Source of the DNA: CAXBMB01 sp052078155 | GTDB lineage: Bacteria; Pseudomonadota; Alphaproteobacteria; Kiloniellales; DSM-21159 | Length of the DNA: 64,000 bases | NCBI GenBank assembly: GCA_052078155.1 | Contig: JBQJBP010000002.1 | Span: 62,001 to 126,000 of the forward strand | Direction of reading: 5' to 3' | Shown here: piece after piece, positions 10,139 through 18,498 of the stretch | Numbering within the stretch: position 1 is the first letter of the stretch | Layout: each line of letters starts with the position of its first letter | Made by a program: the position numbers and the translations under genes | Notes under the pieces: model-generated | What the model saw: only the letters and a program-made list of their open reading frames with translations | Databases searched by the model: none | What the model was told of the DNA's origin: nothing

Positions 10139-12085
10139 ATGGTGAAGGGTGTAAAGCCTGCTCACAACCCGACAGACGGTCCCGCGCGCAGTCAGAACCC
10201 GCCGGAACGCACTCACTGGGCCACCCTGGTAGATCTCTCCCGCTACATCTGGCCGGCTGGTGAACTGGAACTGCGGGCCAGGGTCGTTCTGGCCATGATC
10301 CTGCTGATCTCCGCCAAAGTCGCAAACGCCCTGGTGCCCCTGCTGTACAAAGAAGCGGTTGATGCCCTGACCGGCGATGAAATCGCCCAGGCCGAAGCGA
10401 CAAAGGATCAGGGGGGCAGCGTCACCGCTACGGTGGTGGACAGTCTGGCCTCCCTGCCCAACGAGATCGTCGTGCCCATCGGGGTCATTGTGGCCTACGG
10501 TCTGGCCCGTGTCCTGGCCCTCAGCTTCCAGGAACTGCGCGATGCGGTCTTCGTTAAGGTCGGGCAACGGGCCGTGCGCAAGGTCGGCATCGAAGTCTTC
10601 CGTCATTTGCACGCCCTGTCCCTGCAGTTCCATCTGGAACGCCAGACCGGCGGGCTGACCCGGGTCATCGAACGGGGCACCAAGGGCATCGAAGGGCTGC
10701 TGAACTTTGCCCTCTTTTCCATTCTGCCCACTTTTGTGGAACTGGCCCTGTCCACGGGCATTCTCTGGTACCTCTACGGTTTCGAGGTGGCGCTCATCAC
10801 CTTCGCCACGGTGGTGACCTATGTGGTCTACACCTACAAGGTGACCGAATGGCGGCTGACCCTGCGCCGTCGGATGAACGACAGCGACCAGAAAGCCAAT
10901 ACCCGGGCCATTGACTCTCTGCTGAACTTCGAAACGGTGAAGTACTTTACCAACGAACGGCATGAAGAAGAACGCTATGACGAAGGCCTGAAATCCTATG
11001 AAAAGGCCGCCACGGCCTCCAAAGTCAGCCTGTCCATTCTCAACATCGGCCAGGCGCTGATCATTGCCATCGGTGTGACCAGTCTGATGCTGCTGGCCGC
11101 CACCCGGGTGGCTGCTGGTGAAATGACCACCGGCGATTTTGTCGCTGTGAACGCCTACATGATGCAGATGGCGCAGCCGCTGAACTTCTTCGGCTTCGTC
11201 TATCGGGAAATCAAGCAGTCCCTGGTGGATATGGAAGCCATGTTCCGGCTGCTGCTGGTCTCTTCCGGCGTGGTGGATGCGCCGGATGCCAGGCCCATGA
11301 AGGTGGAAGGCGCGGAAATCGCCTTTAAGAATGTTCACTTCCACTATCATGAAGACCGCCCCATCCTGCGCGGCATTTCCTTTAGCGTGCCGGCCGGACA
11401 GACGGTGGCGGTGGTGGGGTCCAGCGGGGCCGGGAAATCCACCCTCTCCCGTCTGCTGTTCCGCTTCTATGATGTGGCAGAAGGCACCATCGAAATCGAT
11501 GGCCAGGATATCCGGGAGGTAACCCAGCTGTCCCTGCGCGAAGCCATTGGCATCGTACCCCAGGACACGGTGTTGTTTAACGATACCATCGCGTACAACA
11601 TCGCCTATGGTCGGCCATCAGCGTCCGAAGAGGATCTGATCGAAGCCCGCAACCTTGCCCGGCTTGATACCCTGATGACCCAGCTGCCCGACGGCATGGA
11701 AACTGTGGTGGGGGAACGGGGCCTGAAGATGTCCGGCGGTGAAAAGCAGCGGGTGGCCATCGCCCGCGCTGTGCTGAAAAAACCCGCCATCCTGCTGTTT
11801 GATGAAGCCACTTCGGCGCTGGATACCAAAACCGAAAAGGAAATCCTCAACAGCCTGAAGGAAGTCTCCAAAGGGCGCACAACCCTGGTCATCGCCCACC
11901 GCCTGTCCACCATCATCGATGCGGACAACATCATTGTGCTGGAAGCAGGCCGGGTGGTTGAGCAGGGTCGCCATCAGGAACTGCTGGCTGCTGACGGGCT
12001 TTACGCAGAAATGTGGCGCAGGCAGCAGGAAAGCAAAGACGAGGGAGAAGAAGGCGAAGAAGAAGAGGACAGCAGTGCGTCTTGA
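10139..12085 (+). CDS. Atm1/HMT1-type ABC exporter, fused permease and ATPase
   Basis: This 648-residue half-transporter has an N-terminal six-helix permease (about 40-360) and a C-terminal ATPase. Visible motifs are Walker A GSSGAGKST (Lys433), signature MSGGEKQ, Walker B ILLFDEATSALD and the switch His in VIAHRLST. FETVKYFTNE in the permease is the marker of the Atm1/ABCB7/HMT1 branch, whose members export glutathione-linked sulfur or metal compounds from the cytoplasm. The tail is Glu-rich. The start at 10139 has AAAGGAAG at good spacing. It is 69 bp downstream of the coiled-coil gene and may share its transcript. Confidence 0.9.
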   Translation: MVKGVKPAHNPTDGPARSQNPPERTHWATLVDLSRYIWPAGELELRARVVLAMILLISAKVANALVPLLYKEAVDALTGDEIAQAEATKDQGGSVTATVVDSLASLPNEIVVPIGVIVAYGLARVLALSFQELRDAVFVKVGQRAVRKVGIEVFRHLHALSLQFHLERQTGGLTRVIERGTKGIEGLLNFALFSILPTFVELALSTGILWYLYGFEVALITFATVVTYVVYTYKVTEWRLTLRRRMNDSDQKANTRAIDSLLNFETVKYFTNERHEEERYDEGLKSYEKAATASKVSLSILNIGQALIIAIGVTSLMLLAATRVAAGEMTTGDFVAVNAYMMQMAQPLNFFGFVYREIKQSLVDMEAMFRLLLVSSGVVDAPDARPMKVEGAEIAFKNVHFHYHEDRPILRGISFSVPAGQTVAVVGSSGAGKSTLSRLLFRFYDVAEGTIEIDGQDIREVTQLSLREAIGIVPQDTVLFNDTIAYNIAYGRPSASEEDLIEARNLARLDTLMTQLPDGMETVVGERGLKMSGGEKQRVAIARAVLKKPAILLFDEATSALDTKTEKEILNSLKEVSKGRTTLVIAHRLSTIIDADNIIVLEAGRVVEQGRHQELLAADGLYAEMWRRQQESKDEGEEGEEEEDSSAS

Positions 12086-12236
12086 TACCTGCCCGATCCT
12101 GCTCTGGAATTCCGTGAGACTTCGGTTGGCAAAGTCTGCAAAGCACCTTATCCCAAGCTAGAGCATTCCAACCTGCCCCGCCTGTCCCCCGGGGTTTTAA
12201 CACCTTCAGAAAAGACAACTCAGAAAAGACAACGAC

Positions 12237-13214
12237 GTGACGGCCCTCCCTTCCTCTCTGGCGCAAGACATACTCTCCGGCAACCGCCGGGCCCTGGCCC
12301 GCGGCATCACGCTGATTGAATCCACCCGGCGCGACCACCGCGCCCAGGCAGAACAGTTGCTGGCCGAGCTGCTGCCCCACAGCGGCCGCTCCATCCGCCT
12401 GGGAATCTCCGGCGTGCCGGGCGTGGGCAAATCCACCTTCATTGAGGCATTTGGCCTCTCGGTGATAGACCAGGGCCGTAAGGTAGCTGTCCTGGCCATC
12501 GACCCCTCCTCCCGACGCACCGGCGGCTCCATCCTGGGCGATAAAACCCGCATGGAGCATCTCTCCCGCAATCCCTCTGCTTTCATTCGCCCTTCCCCTT
12601 CAGCGGGCTCACTGGGCGGGGTTGCCCGGCGCACCCGGGAAGTGATGCTGCTGTGCGAAGCGGCAGGCTTTGATCTGGTGATCATCGAGACGGTGGGGGT
12701 GGGTCAGTCGGAAACCGCCGTTGCCGACATGGTCGACCTCTTTGCCCTGCTGTTGCTGCCCAGTGGCGGCGACGAACTGCAGGGAATCAAAAAAGGCATT
12801 GTCGAACTGGCAGACCTGGTGGTGGTCAACAAGGCGGACGGGGACATGAAAATGGCCGCCCGCCGGGCCGCTGCTGAGTACCAGTCGGCCCTGCGCATGC
12901 TCCGGTCCCTCAATGACGCCTGGCAGGTACCGGTTCTGCAGGTCTCTGCCCTCAAAAACGAGGGGATGGACAAGGTCTGGCAGGCGTTGCTGCAACATCG
13001 CGACGCCTTGGGACAGGACGGGCTGGAGCAAAAGCGCGGCGACCAGGCCAAGGCCTGGATGTGGCATGAAATTGAAGAAGAACTGCTGACAGCCTTTCGC
13101 GAGGAACCCCAGGTCGCCGCGGCGTTACGGGTTCTGGAAGACGATGTCTCTCACGGCCGCAGCTCCGCAGCTGCAGCGGCCAAGGAACTGCTCCAGCGCT
13201 TCTTTCAACGCTAG
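12237..13214 (+). CDS. meaB: MeaB/ArgK-type G-protein chaperone of methylmalonyl-CoA mutase
   Basis: This 325-residue GTPase has Walker A GVPGVGKSTF (Lys65), the family block AIDPSSRRTGGSILGDKTRM and the guanine-specificity motif VVNKADGD. MeaB gates loading and repair of adenosylcobalamin in the mutase, so its presence near the mutase gene is expected. Start is GTG (12237) with only a weak AGAAAAG upstream. Translation ends on a TAG that is also the left end of repeat copy C. Length is typical for the family. Confidence 0.92.
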   Translation: MTALPSSLAQDILSGNRRALARGITLIESTRRDHRAQAEQLLAELLPHSGRSIRLGISGVPGVGKSTFIEAFGLSVIDQGRKVAVLAIDPSSRRTGGSILGDKTRMEHLSRNPSAFIRPSPSAGSLGGVARRTREVMLLCEAAGFDLVIIETVGVGQSETAVADMVDLFALLLLPSGGDELQGIKKGIVELADLVVVNKADGDMKMAARRAAAEYQSALRMLRSLNDAWQVPVLQVSALKNEGMDKVWQALLQHRDALGQDGLEQKRGDQAKAWMWHEIEEELLTAFREEPQVAAALRVLEDDVSHGRSSAAAAAKELLQRFFQR

Positions 13215-13349
13215 AGCATGATCGGTTTAGTTAGAAGCGCTTTGCGCTTTGAACTAAACCGTGAATCATCCTCTAAACCATTGAATAGAGGCAAATTCAC
13301 GCTTCAAGTGTTATCACCTAGTGATTCCACTTAAACCGATTTGACTCTA
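13212..13349 (+). repeat. Intact 138-bp TA-bounded three-hairpin element (copy C)
   Basis: This is the reference copy. It starts TAGAGCATGATCGGTTT and ends AAACCGATTTGACTCTA, which are imperfect terminal inverted repeats. Inside are three hairpins: GTTAGAAGCGC/GCGCTTTGAAC, GTGAATCATCCTCTA/TAGAGGCAAATTCAC, and AAGTGTTATCAC/GTGATTCCACTT. Its first TA is part of the meaB stop codon. No reading frame is present. Confidence 0.9.
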
Positions 13350-13521
13350 AGGCCGGACCGCAACAAAGGGCACGGGCCAATCTGCTTGATCCCCGCCTTT
13401 GCTTGATATCCGTCCAATCCGGACCGGATTGCGCTTTTAACAATGGCGCCAACTCTTGAGTCGAAAGCCTTGAAAGCGTAGGGAAATGGGACCTATTGGC
13501 CAGCGAATGCAGAGTCTTTGC

Positions 13522-13659
13522 TAGAGCATGATCGGGTTCGTTAGACGCGCTTTGCGCTTGGAACTAAACCATGAATCATCCTCTAAAACACTGAAAAGAG
13601 GCAAATTCACGCGTCAAGTGTTGTCACGTAGTGAGTCCACTTAAACCGATTTGACTCCA
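13522..13659 (+). repeat. Second nearly intact element in direct orientation (copy D)
   Basis: It has the same three hairpins as copy C and the same 138-bp length, and lies 172 bp after copy C in the same direction. The right-end TA is CA here. The copies differ by scattered substitutions, including changes in both arms of stems. It lies upstream of rpmB, about 140 bp before the start codon. Confidence 0.9.
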
Positions 13660-13797
13660 GGAACTGAAGAATCTCCGTTTTTCTGCCGTTGCGGGGCTTG
13701 ACGCATCCGGGGCGCACTTGTAGAAACGCGGCTCGCTCGGGACCTTACAGGGTTCCGGCTTTTCTTTGTTATTTTGCGCACAGATTGGAAGAAACCC

Positions 13798-14100
13798 ATG
13801 GCACGTCGTTGCGCCTTCACCGGCAAAGGTGTTCAGACCGGCAACAATGTCAGCCACGCGAACAACAGGACGCGTCGCCGCTTCCTGCCGAACATGCAGG
13901 ACACCTCGCTGTACAGTGAGATCCTCGGTCGCATGGTCCGCGTTAAGGTATCTGCGCGCGGTATTCGCACGGTTGAGCACAATGGTGGCCTCGATGCTTA
14001 CCTGCTCGGCACTCCCAACCGCAAGCTGGGTGACGAAGCGCTGAAAATCAAGCGCCAGATCGCTAAAGCAAGCGCTGCTGCGGACGCCGCAAGCGCGTAA
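13798..14100 (+). CDS. rpmB: 50S ribosomal protein L28
   Basis: This 100-residue basic protein begins MARRCAFTGKGVQTGNNVSHANN, the standard N terminus of L28, and contains RVKVSARGIRTVEHNGGLD. The ATG at 13798 has GGAAG at correct spacing; a longer frame from 13774 is not needed. It stands alone and is followed by a strong terminator. Length is usual for alphaproteobacteria. Confidence 0.97.
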   Translation: MARRCAFTGKGVQTGNNVSHANNRTRRRFLPNMQDTSLYSEILGRMVRVKVSARGIRTVEHNGGLDAYLLGTPNRKLGDEALKIKRQIAKASAAADAASA

Positions 14101-14192
14101 GCGCATCGCGTTACCGGCTGCTGGATCGGGGCACTTTCTGTGGGCCCGGTCTTGTGAAAGCACTTACCAGAGCTTTCGCACCAAGGTTTGAA

Positions 14193-14228
14193 AAAGGTCC
14201 GTTCCTTCGGGAGCGGACCTTTTCTTTT
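14193..14228 (+). terminator. Terminator of rpmB
   Basis: AAGGTCCGTTCC pairs with GGAGCGGACCTT around a TTCG tetraloop, followed by TTTTCTTTT. A UUCG-type loop with a 12-bp stem and U-run is a textbook intrinsic terminator. Confidence 0.92.
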
Positions 14229-14265
14229 GCCGACTGACCGCCTGCTGATCTTTGCGGCGACGCGC

Positions 14266-14322
14266 CGGGATGGCGCAGTTGGTTAGGGTTTGGCGCCAGG
14301 GACAGTGCGCTACAAGGACCGG
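14266..14322 (+). other. Possible tRNA 5'-end remnant
   Basis: GCCGGGATGGCGCAGTTGGT and the next bases TAG resemble the acceptor 5' strand and D-arm of a tRNA gene, but no anticodon arm or T-arm follows. The sequence could equally form a hairpin between GGCGC and GCGCC. It is listed because a broken tRNA end can mark an old integration or rearrangement point. Confidence 0.25.
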
Positions 14323-15399
14323 TTACTCTTTCAGCTCAAACAGCAGCAGGGCTGTGCGCTGGTCATAGTGCCCGCCGTTATCGTCACCAACGATCAAAAG
14401 CCCCTTACCCCCACTGGGCAGGTCGATCACCGCAAGACCCTCCAGATTATCCCGGACCTCCGTTGGTGATTCGATCAGCGCCAAAACCCGCGAGGGTGCC
14501 AACTGGCCCTTTTTCAGGTGCTTTGTCTGGATCTCAACCAAGCGGTGGCGCAGAAGATTTTCTTCACGGAAGTAGGCCCGTTCCAGCACCAGCAGTCGGT
14601 CGCCATACTCCGTGGCGGCAACGGGGTCCAGGCTGTCGCGCTTTTCATAGTAGAGTTTGCGCCAGTTGGAGGTGGTCGGGGGCGAGGTCCAGCCGATGTG
14701 GGCCTGTTTGCCGTCAACAACCTCCTTCACCCCTTCACTGAAGGTGATGACCTGACCTTTCGCCAGAAAGGCGGCGGCTTCCGGGCCCTGGTTGGTTTGG
14801 CGCTCTATGCCCTGAGGGGCATCAATACGTTTTTTGGCTGCCCCGAGACGGTTCTTGTTCTCCATCGTGTAAAGCAGGAACCGTGAGTTACGCTCAAAGC
14901 CGACCAGGAAATTATGACCACCAATGTGAGCGATTGATTCGGCGTCCGACCGGCTCTTGTCGCCTTCACAGAGGTTCCGGCCCTTCACCCCTTTTAGGGG
15001 ACCTGAGAAGGCTTCCGTCAGCCCTGCCAATTCATCGCGTTCATTGAAGGAGAGCTTGATGATGGACCAGTATCCGAAGTCTGAGACCATCATGATACGC
15101 CCGTCCGGCAGAAGGGTCAGATCGGACAGACCCCGCAGTCCCTTGATCTCTGTCTTGAGGGACAGGCCACCCCGCCACCCCAGGGTGAGGTTGGTGTGCA
15201 GGGACATGTTGTTGCCGCTTTCCTTCAGCGTCTCAACTTCCAGCCCCACCGGGTTGATGGGACCATCACAGGCCAGGGGATGCATCACCGATAAACGGAA
15301 ATCCTCCGCTTTGGCGGCAGATGCCGACAATCCGGCCAGGACGCCAACCGCCACCAGGCCGCAAGATACGACAGACCGACACACCGACGCCAAACCCAT
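14323..15399 (-). CDS. Secreted esterase-like/phytase-like beta-propeller protein
   Basis: This 358-residue protein has a signal peptide (about residues 1-30, ending SASAAKAED) followed by a single domain of the phytase-like family PF13449 type: LSDLTLLPDGRIMMVSDFG, NLCEGDKSRSDAESIA, NQGPEAAAFL and NLEGLAVIDL are family-like blocks. Such proteins are periplasmic and are annotated as esterase-like; the substrate is unknown. The start at 15399 is chosen because GAGGGA precedes it and the signal peptide begins there; 41 more in-frame residues upstream look unlike a signal. Confidence 0.8.
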   Translation of the reverse strand: MGLASVCRSVVSCGLVAVGVLAGLSASAAKAEDFRLSVMHPLACDGPINPVGLEVETLKESGNNMSLHTNLTLGWRGGLSLKTEIKGLRGLSDLTLLPDGRIMMVSDFGYWSIIKLSFNERDELAGLTEAFSGPLKGVKGRNLCEGDKSRSDAESIAHIGGHNFLVGFERNSRFLLYTMENKNRLGAAKKRIDAPQGIERQTNQGPEAAAFLAKGQVITFSEGVKEVVDGKQAHIGWTSPPTTSNWRKLYYEKRDSLDPVAATEYGDRLLVLERAYFREENLLRHRLVEIQTKHLKKGQLAPSRVLALIESPTEVRDNLEGLAVIDLPSGGKGLLIVGDDNGGHYDQRTALLLFELKE

Positions 15400-15679
15400 G
15401 AACTTTCCCTCACTCAGACCTTTGTTTTTGCTTTCCGGATCATGGCCAACCCGAATTTCCCTGCGCAATCCTACCAAGTTGTTTGTGCAACCCAAGTGAA
15501 TAATCCAAGGAACTTTAAGCATCCCCCTTTATGAGCCTGAGCGCTCAATATCTTGGCCAAAAGGTGAATATCTTTTGTTTGGCAACTGTCGTAGCGTTTC
15601 AGCAGGTATCGCTACTTGTCCGGCAGTCATCAGCCCTCAGGGCTCACTAGGCTGCCCCTCATCAGTGAAGGAGACGACA

Positions 15680-16489
15680 GTGACTTATCCCCCGAAAGAG
15701 AGCCTCCCCCTTAAACGTCGCCAGTTTCTCGGCGGTGTTGGCGCTTTGTCGCTAACCGCCCCTCTGGCGGCCGTACTGGCAGATCCGCGCAAAGCAGCGG
15801 CAGCGGCTGAGCAAACGGAAATGGTCAGCCTGAAAACCCACAACGGGCAGGACGTGACCGCCGCTCTGGCCATGCCAAAACAAACCCCGGCAGCAGCGGT
15901 GGTGCTGATCCATGAATGGTGGGGCCTGAACGATCACATCAAAACCATGGCTGCGGCCATGGCCGAAGAAGGCTACATCGCCCTGGCCGTCGATCTTTAC
16001 AAAGGTCAGGTCGCCACCGACGGAAATGCGGACATGGCCCGCAGCCTGATGCAGGCCGTCGACGGTGACGAGGCCACCGATACACTGACCTCCTGGATGG
16101 ACTGGCTGCGGGAAAAGAAAGAGTTTTCCGGCAAGATCGGCACCATGGGCTGGTGTTTCGGCGGAGGCTGGTCCCTCCGCGCCTCAATGGCCTCTCCCGC
16201 AGATGCCACGGTTGTCTATTACGGGAAGGTGGATTTCGACGCCAACCAGTTGGAATGGTTGAAAGGCCCGGTCATGGGGCACTTCGCGACAGAAGACAAA
16301 TGGATCAACCAGGCCATGGTGGATCGGTATGAAACGGCGATGAATGAAGTGGGCAAACCCTTCGAAACCTACTGGTACGAAGCCCAGCACGCCTTCGCCA
16401 ATCCAACCTCAGCCCGCTATGATCAGGCCGACGCTGCCGAAGCCTGGGCCCGAACCCTGACCTTCCTGTCAACTCACCTCAAGGGATAG
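15680..16489 (+). CDS. Tat-exported dienelactone hydrolase family protein
   Basis: The 269-residue protein starts with a twin-arginine signal (KRRQFLGGVGALSL, cleavage probably near the AAAAA stretch), followed by a dienelactone hydrolase domain. Catalytic Cys is in GWCFGGGW, Asp in TEDKW and His in AQHAFAN; HEWWG supplies the conserved Glu. It is an alpha/beta hydrolase of the DLH family predicted to act in the periplasm. GTG at 15680 is preceded by AAGGAGA and fits the Tat signal; the longer ATG frame from 15575 lacks these. It is a single gene. Confidence 0.85.
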   Translation: MTYPPKESLPLKRRQFLGGVGALSLTAPLAAVLADPRKAAAAAEQTEMVSLKTHNGQDVTAALAMPKQTPAAAVVLIHEWWGLNDHIKTMAAAMAEEGYIALAVDLYKGQVATDGNADMARSLMQAVDGDEATDTLTSWMDWLREKKEFSGKIGTMGWCFGGGWSLRASMASPADATVVYYGKVDFDANQLEWLKGPVMGHFATEDKWINQAMVDRYETAMNEVGKPFETYWYEAQHAFANPTSARYDQADAAEAWARTLTFLSTHLKG

Positions 16490-16737
16490 GGTTTCCTTAA
16501 GATACCCAGAGTTGGGTCGCTTGTGGTGGAAAGGCTTGCTAGCCCCCGCTGAACGCGTGAGGCCCACTTAAACAGCCAGATCCGGGTAAACTCTGGCGGG
16601 CGGCGGCAAATCAGCCTTTGCTGTCGCCCGTCGGGTTTCCTGATGCTGGCTGCATTTCCTGACGGCGGTTTATCTTTCAGCCTGTTTCGGCGAGGGAATT
16701 GGCTTTTGTGACCGGACCGCCCGGCCCCGCCAAATGA

Positions 16738-17298
16738 TCAGTCCCCTTCTTCGGGCCTCAGGTTCAGGAAACTGAAGAGATTGCTTTCCAGTTCAGCTTC
16801 CTGATTGGGTCGCAGGGCATTGCTGTAAAGACTGACGCCAATCACAAACACCGGGTTTCCCTGATCATCACTCAAGGGTGTTATCAGGCGCTCAATCGCC
16901 GCAAAAAGACCGGCCCCGCCGCTTTCCTGTCGACGGCTGTACATTAAGGCCGGCCTGTTGATAACGTGGCTCCAGCGCTCATGCATCACGGGATAGGCTT
17001 CCTCAGAAGCCAGGACCCTGAGATCCTGACCCGCCAGGCTTTTCTCCCCCCAGGCCGTATTGACGCTTTGACCCGCCAATCGACAGGTAAAACGGTCCTC
17101 TGCGGCCCGGTATTCATAGATCCATATTGATTTCAGCAGATTGGGTACGGCAATGGGGTCAAAGTCAGACTTTTTGGGCAACAAAGCCCCGTTGCGCAGA
17201 GACAGCCAATAGTCGACCAGTTGTCGAATTTCCGGGCTGCTTCCCTCCAGAAAAACGTCCAGGTCCTCCAGATTAAGATGACGCACCGGCAATGGCAT
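16738..17298 (-). CDS. PAS_5 family protein, paralogue 1
   Basis: This 186-residue protein consists of one PAS_5-type domain (PF07310): LVDYWLSLRNGALLPKKSDFDP, FTCRLAGQSVNTAWG, LITPLSDDQGNPVFVIG. The family is common in alphaproteobacteria, is thought to sense small ligands, and usually lacks an output domain. It shares roughly a third of its residues with the next two genes upstream on the same strand. No signal peptide or membrane segment is seen. The start codon is 59 bp from the nested repeat at 17357-17621. Confidence 0.85.
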   Translation of the reverse strand: MPLPVRHLNLEDLDVFLEGSSPEIRQLVDYWLSLRNGALLPKKSDFDPIAVPNLLKSIWIYEYRAAEDRFTCRLAGQSVNTAWGEKSLAGQDLRVLASEEAYPVMHERWSHVINRPALMYSRRQESGGAGLFAAIERLITPLSDDQGNPVFVIGVSLYSNALRPNQEAELESNLFSFLNLRPEEGD

Positions 17299-17356
17299 AG
17301 GGTACCGAATTCCTGGGACTTGATTTTAACAGAACTGCATTCAGTCCTATCCTGCT

Positions 17357-17621
17357 TAGAGCATGATCGGACAGGTTGGAAGTGCTTAGAGTCTTGTCGT
17401 CTTATTTGGAATCACGAGGTGATTTCAAACAAGACGTGATTAAGCCTCTTTTCAACCTGTTAGAGGGTGATTCACGACAGAAGCCGAGCGCGAGGCGCTT
17501 CGACTTCAATCGATCACGCTCTAGCATCTGGCAGCAATCCGTGATCCACCCCAAAAGCCAATTAAAAAGTGGCATGATCCAGAGCAATCGCACAGTGACA
17601 CCACTTAACCCGATTTGACTA
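17357..17621 (+). repeat. Nested repeat: outer forward element interrupted by a reverse copy (copy E)
   Basis: The outer copy starts TAGAGCATGATCGG at 17357 and resumes with GCATCTGGCAGC after 17523, ending CCCGATTTGACTA at 17621. Between 17387 and 17523 lies a complete 137-bp copy in reverse orientation, starting TAGAGTC and ending CGCTCTA. Both inner ends carry TA, and removing one TA plus the inner copy rejoins the first hairpin of the outer copy. Confidence 0.85.
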
Positions 17622-17754
17622 AAATGGATTTAACTTTGGGGAAGAAAAGGAGTGTCTGACCAGAAGCAGACTGCCTTAATTGGTCCCTCTCTCGGTTTCA
17701 CTGAAAAGGGAACGCTTCTTAACAGGCCGGAGGATGCCTTAGGGATCAGGCGCA

Positions 17755-17864
17755 GGGGTGCTGCGCTTGGAACTAAGCCGTGACTCACCCTCGAAGACAC
17801 TGAAGAGAGTTTCATGTTTCACGTGTTATCACGCAGTGAGTCCAGTTAAAGCGATTTGGCTCCA
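17755..17864 (+). repeat. Decayed 5'-truncated element (copy F)
   Basis: It retains part of the first hairpin (CTGCGCTTGGAACTAA), degraded second hairpin and a clear third hairpin (TTATCACgcaGTGAGTCCAG), ending GCGATTTGGCTCCA. It lies 7 bp from the stop codon of PAS_5 paralogue 2 (convergent side). Confidence 0.75.
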
Positions 17865-17871
17865 GAGGGCG

Positions 17872-18426
17872 TCAGCAGTCGGTGCAGTTGAGATACTTGA
17901 TCTGGCTGTTGTCCACACTGGGGGAATCATCCTGCCCGTAGGAGGCCGAATAAAGGCTGAAGCCAATGATGAAATCAACGCGGCCGTCGTCTTTGGCAAA
18001 GGGAGCAATGAACCGCTCCACGCCGCGGCCGGGAATATTGTTGCGCATCAGATACTCGGCCCCGTGAAACAGGCTCGGGCCCTGGATGATGCGCAGCCAG
18101 CGATCCATGACTTTCGCCAGATTGCTTTCCCCCACAATGCTCAGTGTGTCTTTGCCCGCAACCGAACTGGCGTGCCAGGCATTGTTCACCTGCTCACCCG
18201 CCAACCGGCAAATGAAGGTGTTCTGTTCCTCAGCATATTCCTGAATCCAGATGTTGCTGAGAAGACTGGGCACATCAACGGGATTGAAGTCCCTTTTTCT
18301 GGGAACCAGCCTGCCGTTGCGTAAAGACAGCCAGTAGTCAAAAAAGAGTCGGCACTTCTCACTCATATCCTGGGCGAAATCTTGAGGTGCCGGGCTGAGC
18401 GCGGGCTGCCTTTGGGAATCAGACAT
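17872..18426 (-). CDS. PAS_5 family protein, paralogue 2
   Basis: This 184-residue protein has the same single PAS_5 domain: FFDYWLSLRNGRLVPRKRDFNPVDVP, FICRLAGEQVNNAWHASSVAGKD and IIGFSLYS. It ends with ...YLNCTDC, a Cys-x2-Cys tail nearly identical to that of paralogue 3 (FFDCADC), while paralogue 1 lacks it. It starts 72 bp downstream of paralogue 3 and probably shares its transcript. The ligand is unknown. Confidence 0.85.
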   Translation of the reverse strand: MSDSQRQPALSPAPQDFAQDMSEKCRLFFDYWLSLRNGRLVPRKRDFNPVDVPSLLSNIWIQEYAEEQNTFICRLAGEQVNNAWHASSVAGKDTLSIVGESNLAKVMDRWLRIIQGPSLFHGAEYLMRNNIPGRGVERFIAPFAKDDGRVDFIIGFSLYSASYGQDDSPSVDNSQIKYLNCTDC

Positions 18427-18498
18427 TCAAACATCAACAGTTAAGGTTACAAACTGGCAGGTCAAAACCTTTGCTCACCATGCCCGAAGGAAGCGGCC

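Noticed and set aside
9593..11350. Long open frame on the minus strand across the coiled-coil gene end and the ABC exporter
   Set aside because: It is antisense to two well-supported genes with domain motifs, has a His/Gln/Gly-rich composition typical of shadow frames in GC-rich DNA, and no recognisable domain.
12155..12175. Further short match TAGAGCAT near 12160 (and another near 33036) to the repeat terminus
   Set aside because: Only eight bases match and no hairpins follow, so these may be chance.
17758..18324. Plus-strand frame opposite PAS_5 paralogue 2
   Set aside because: It is antisense to a family member with two paralogues and runs through repeat copy F.
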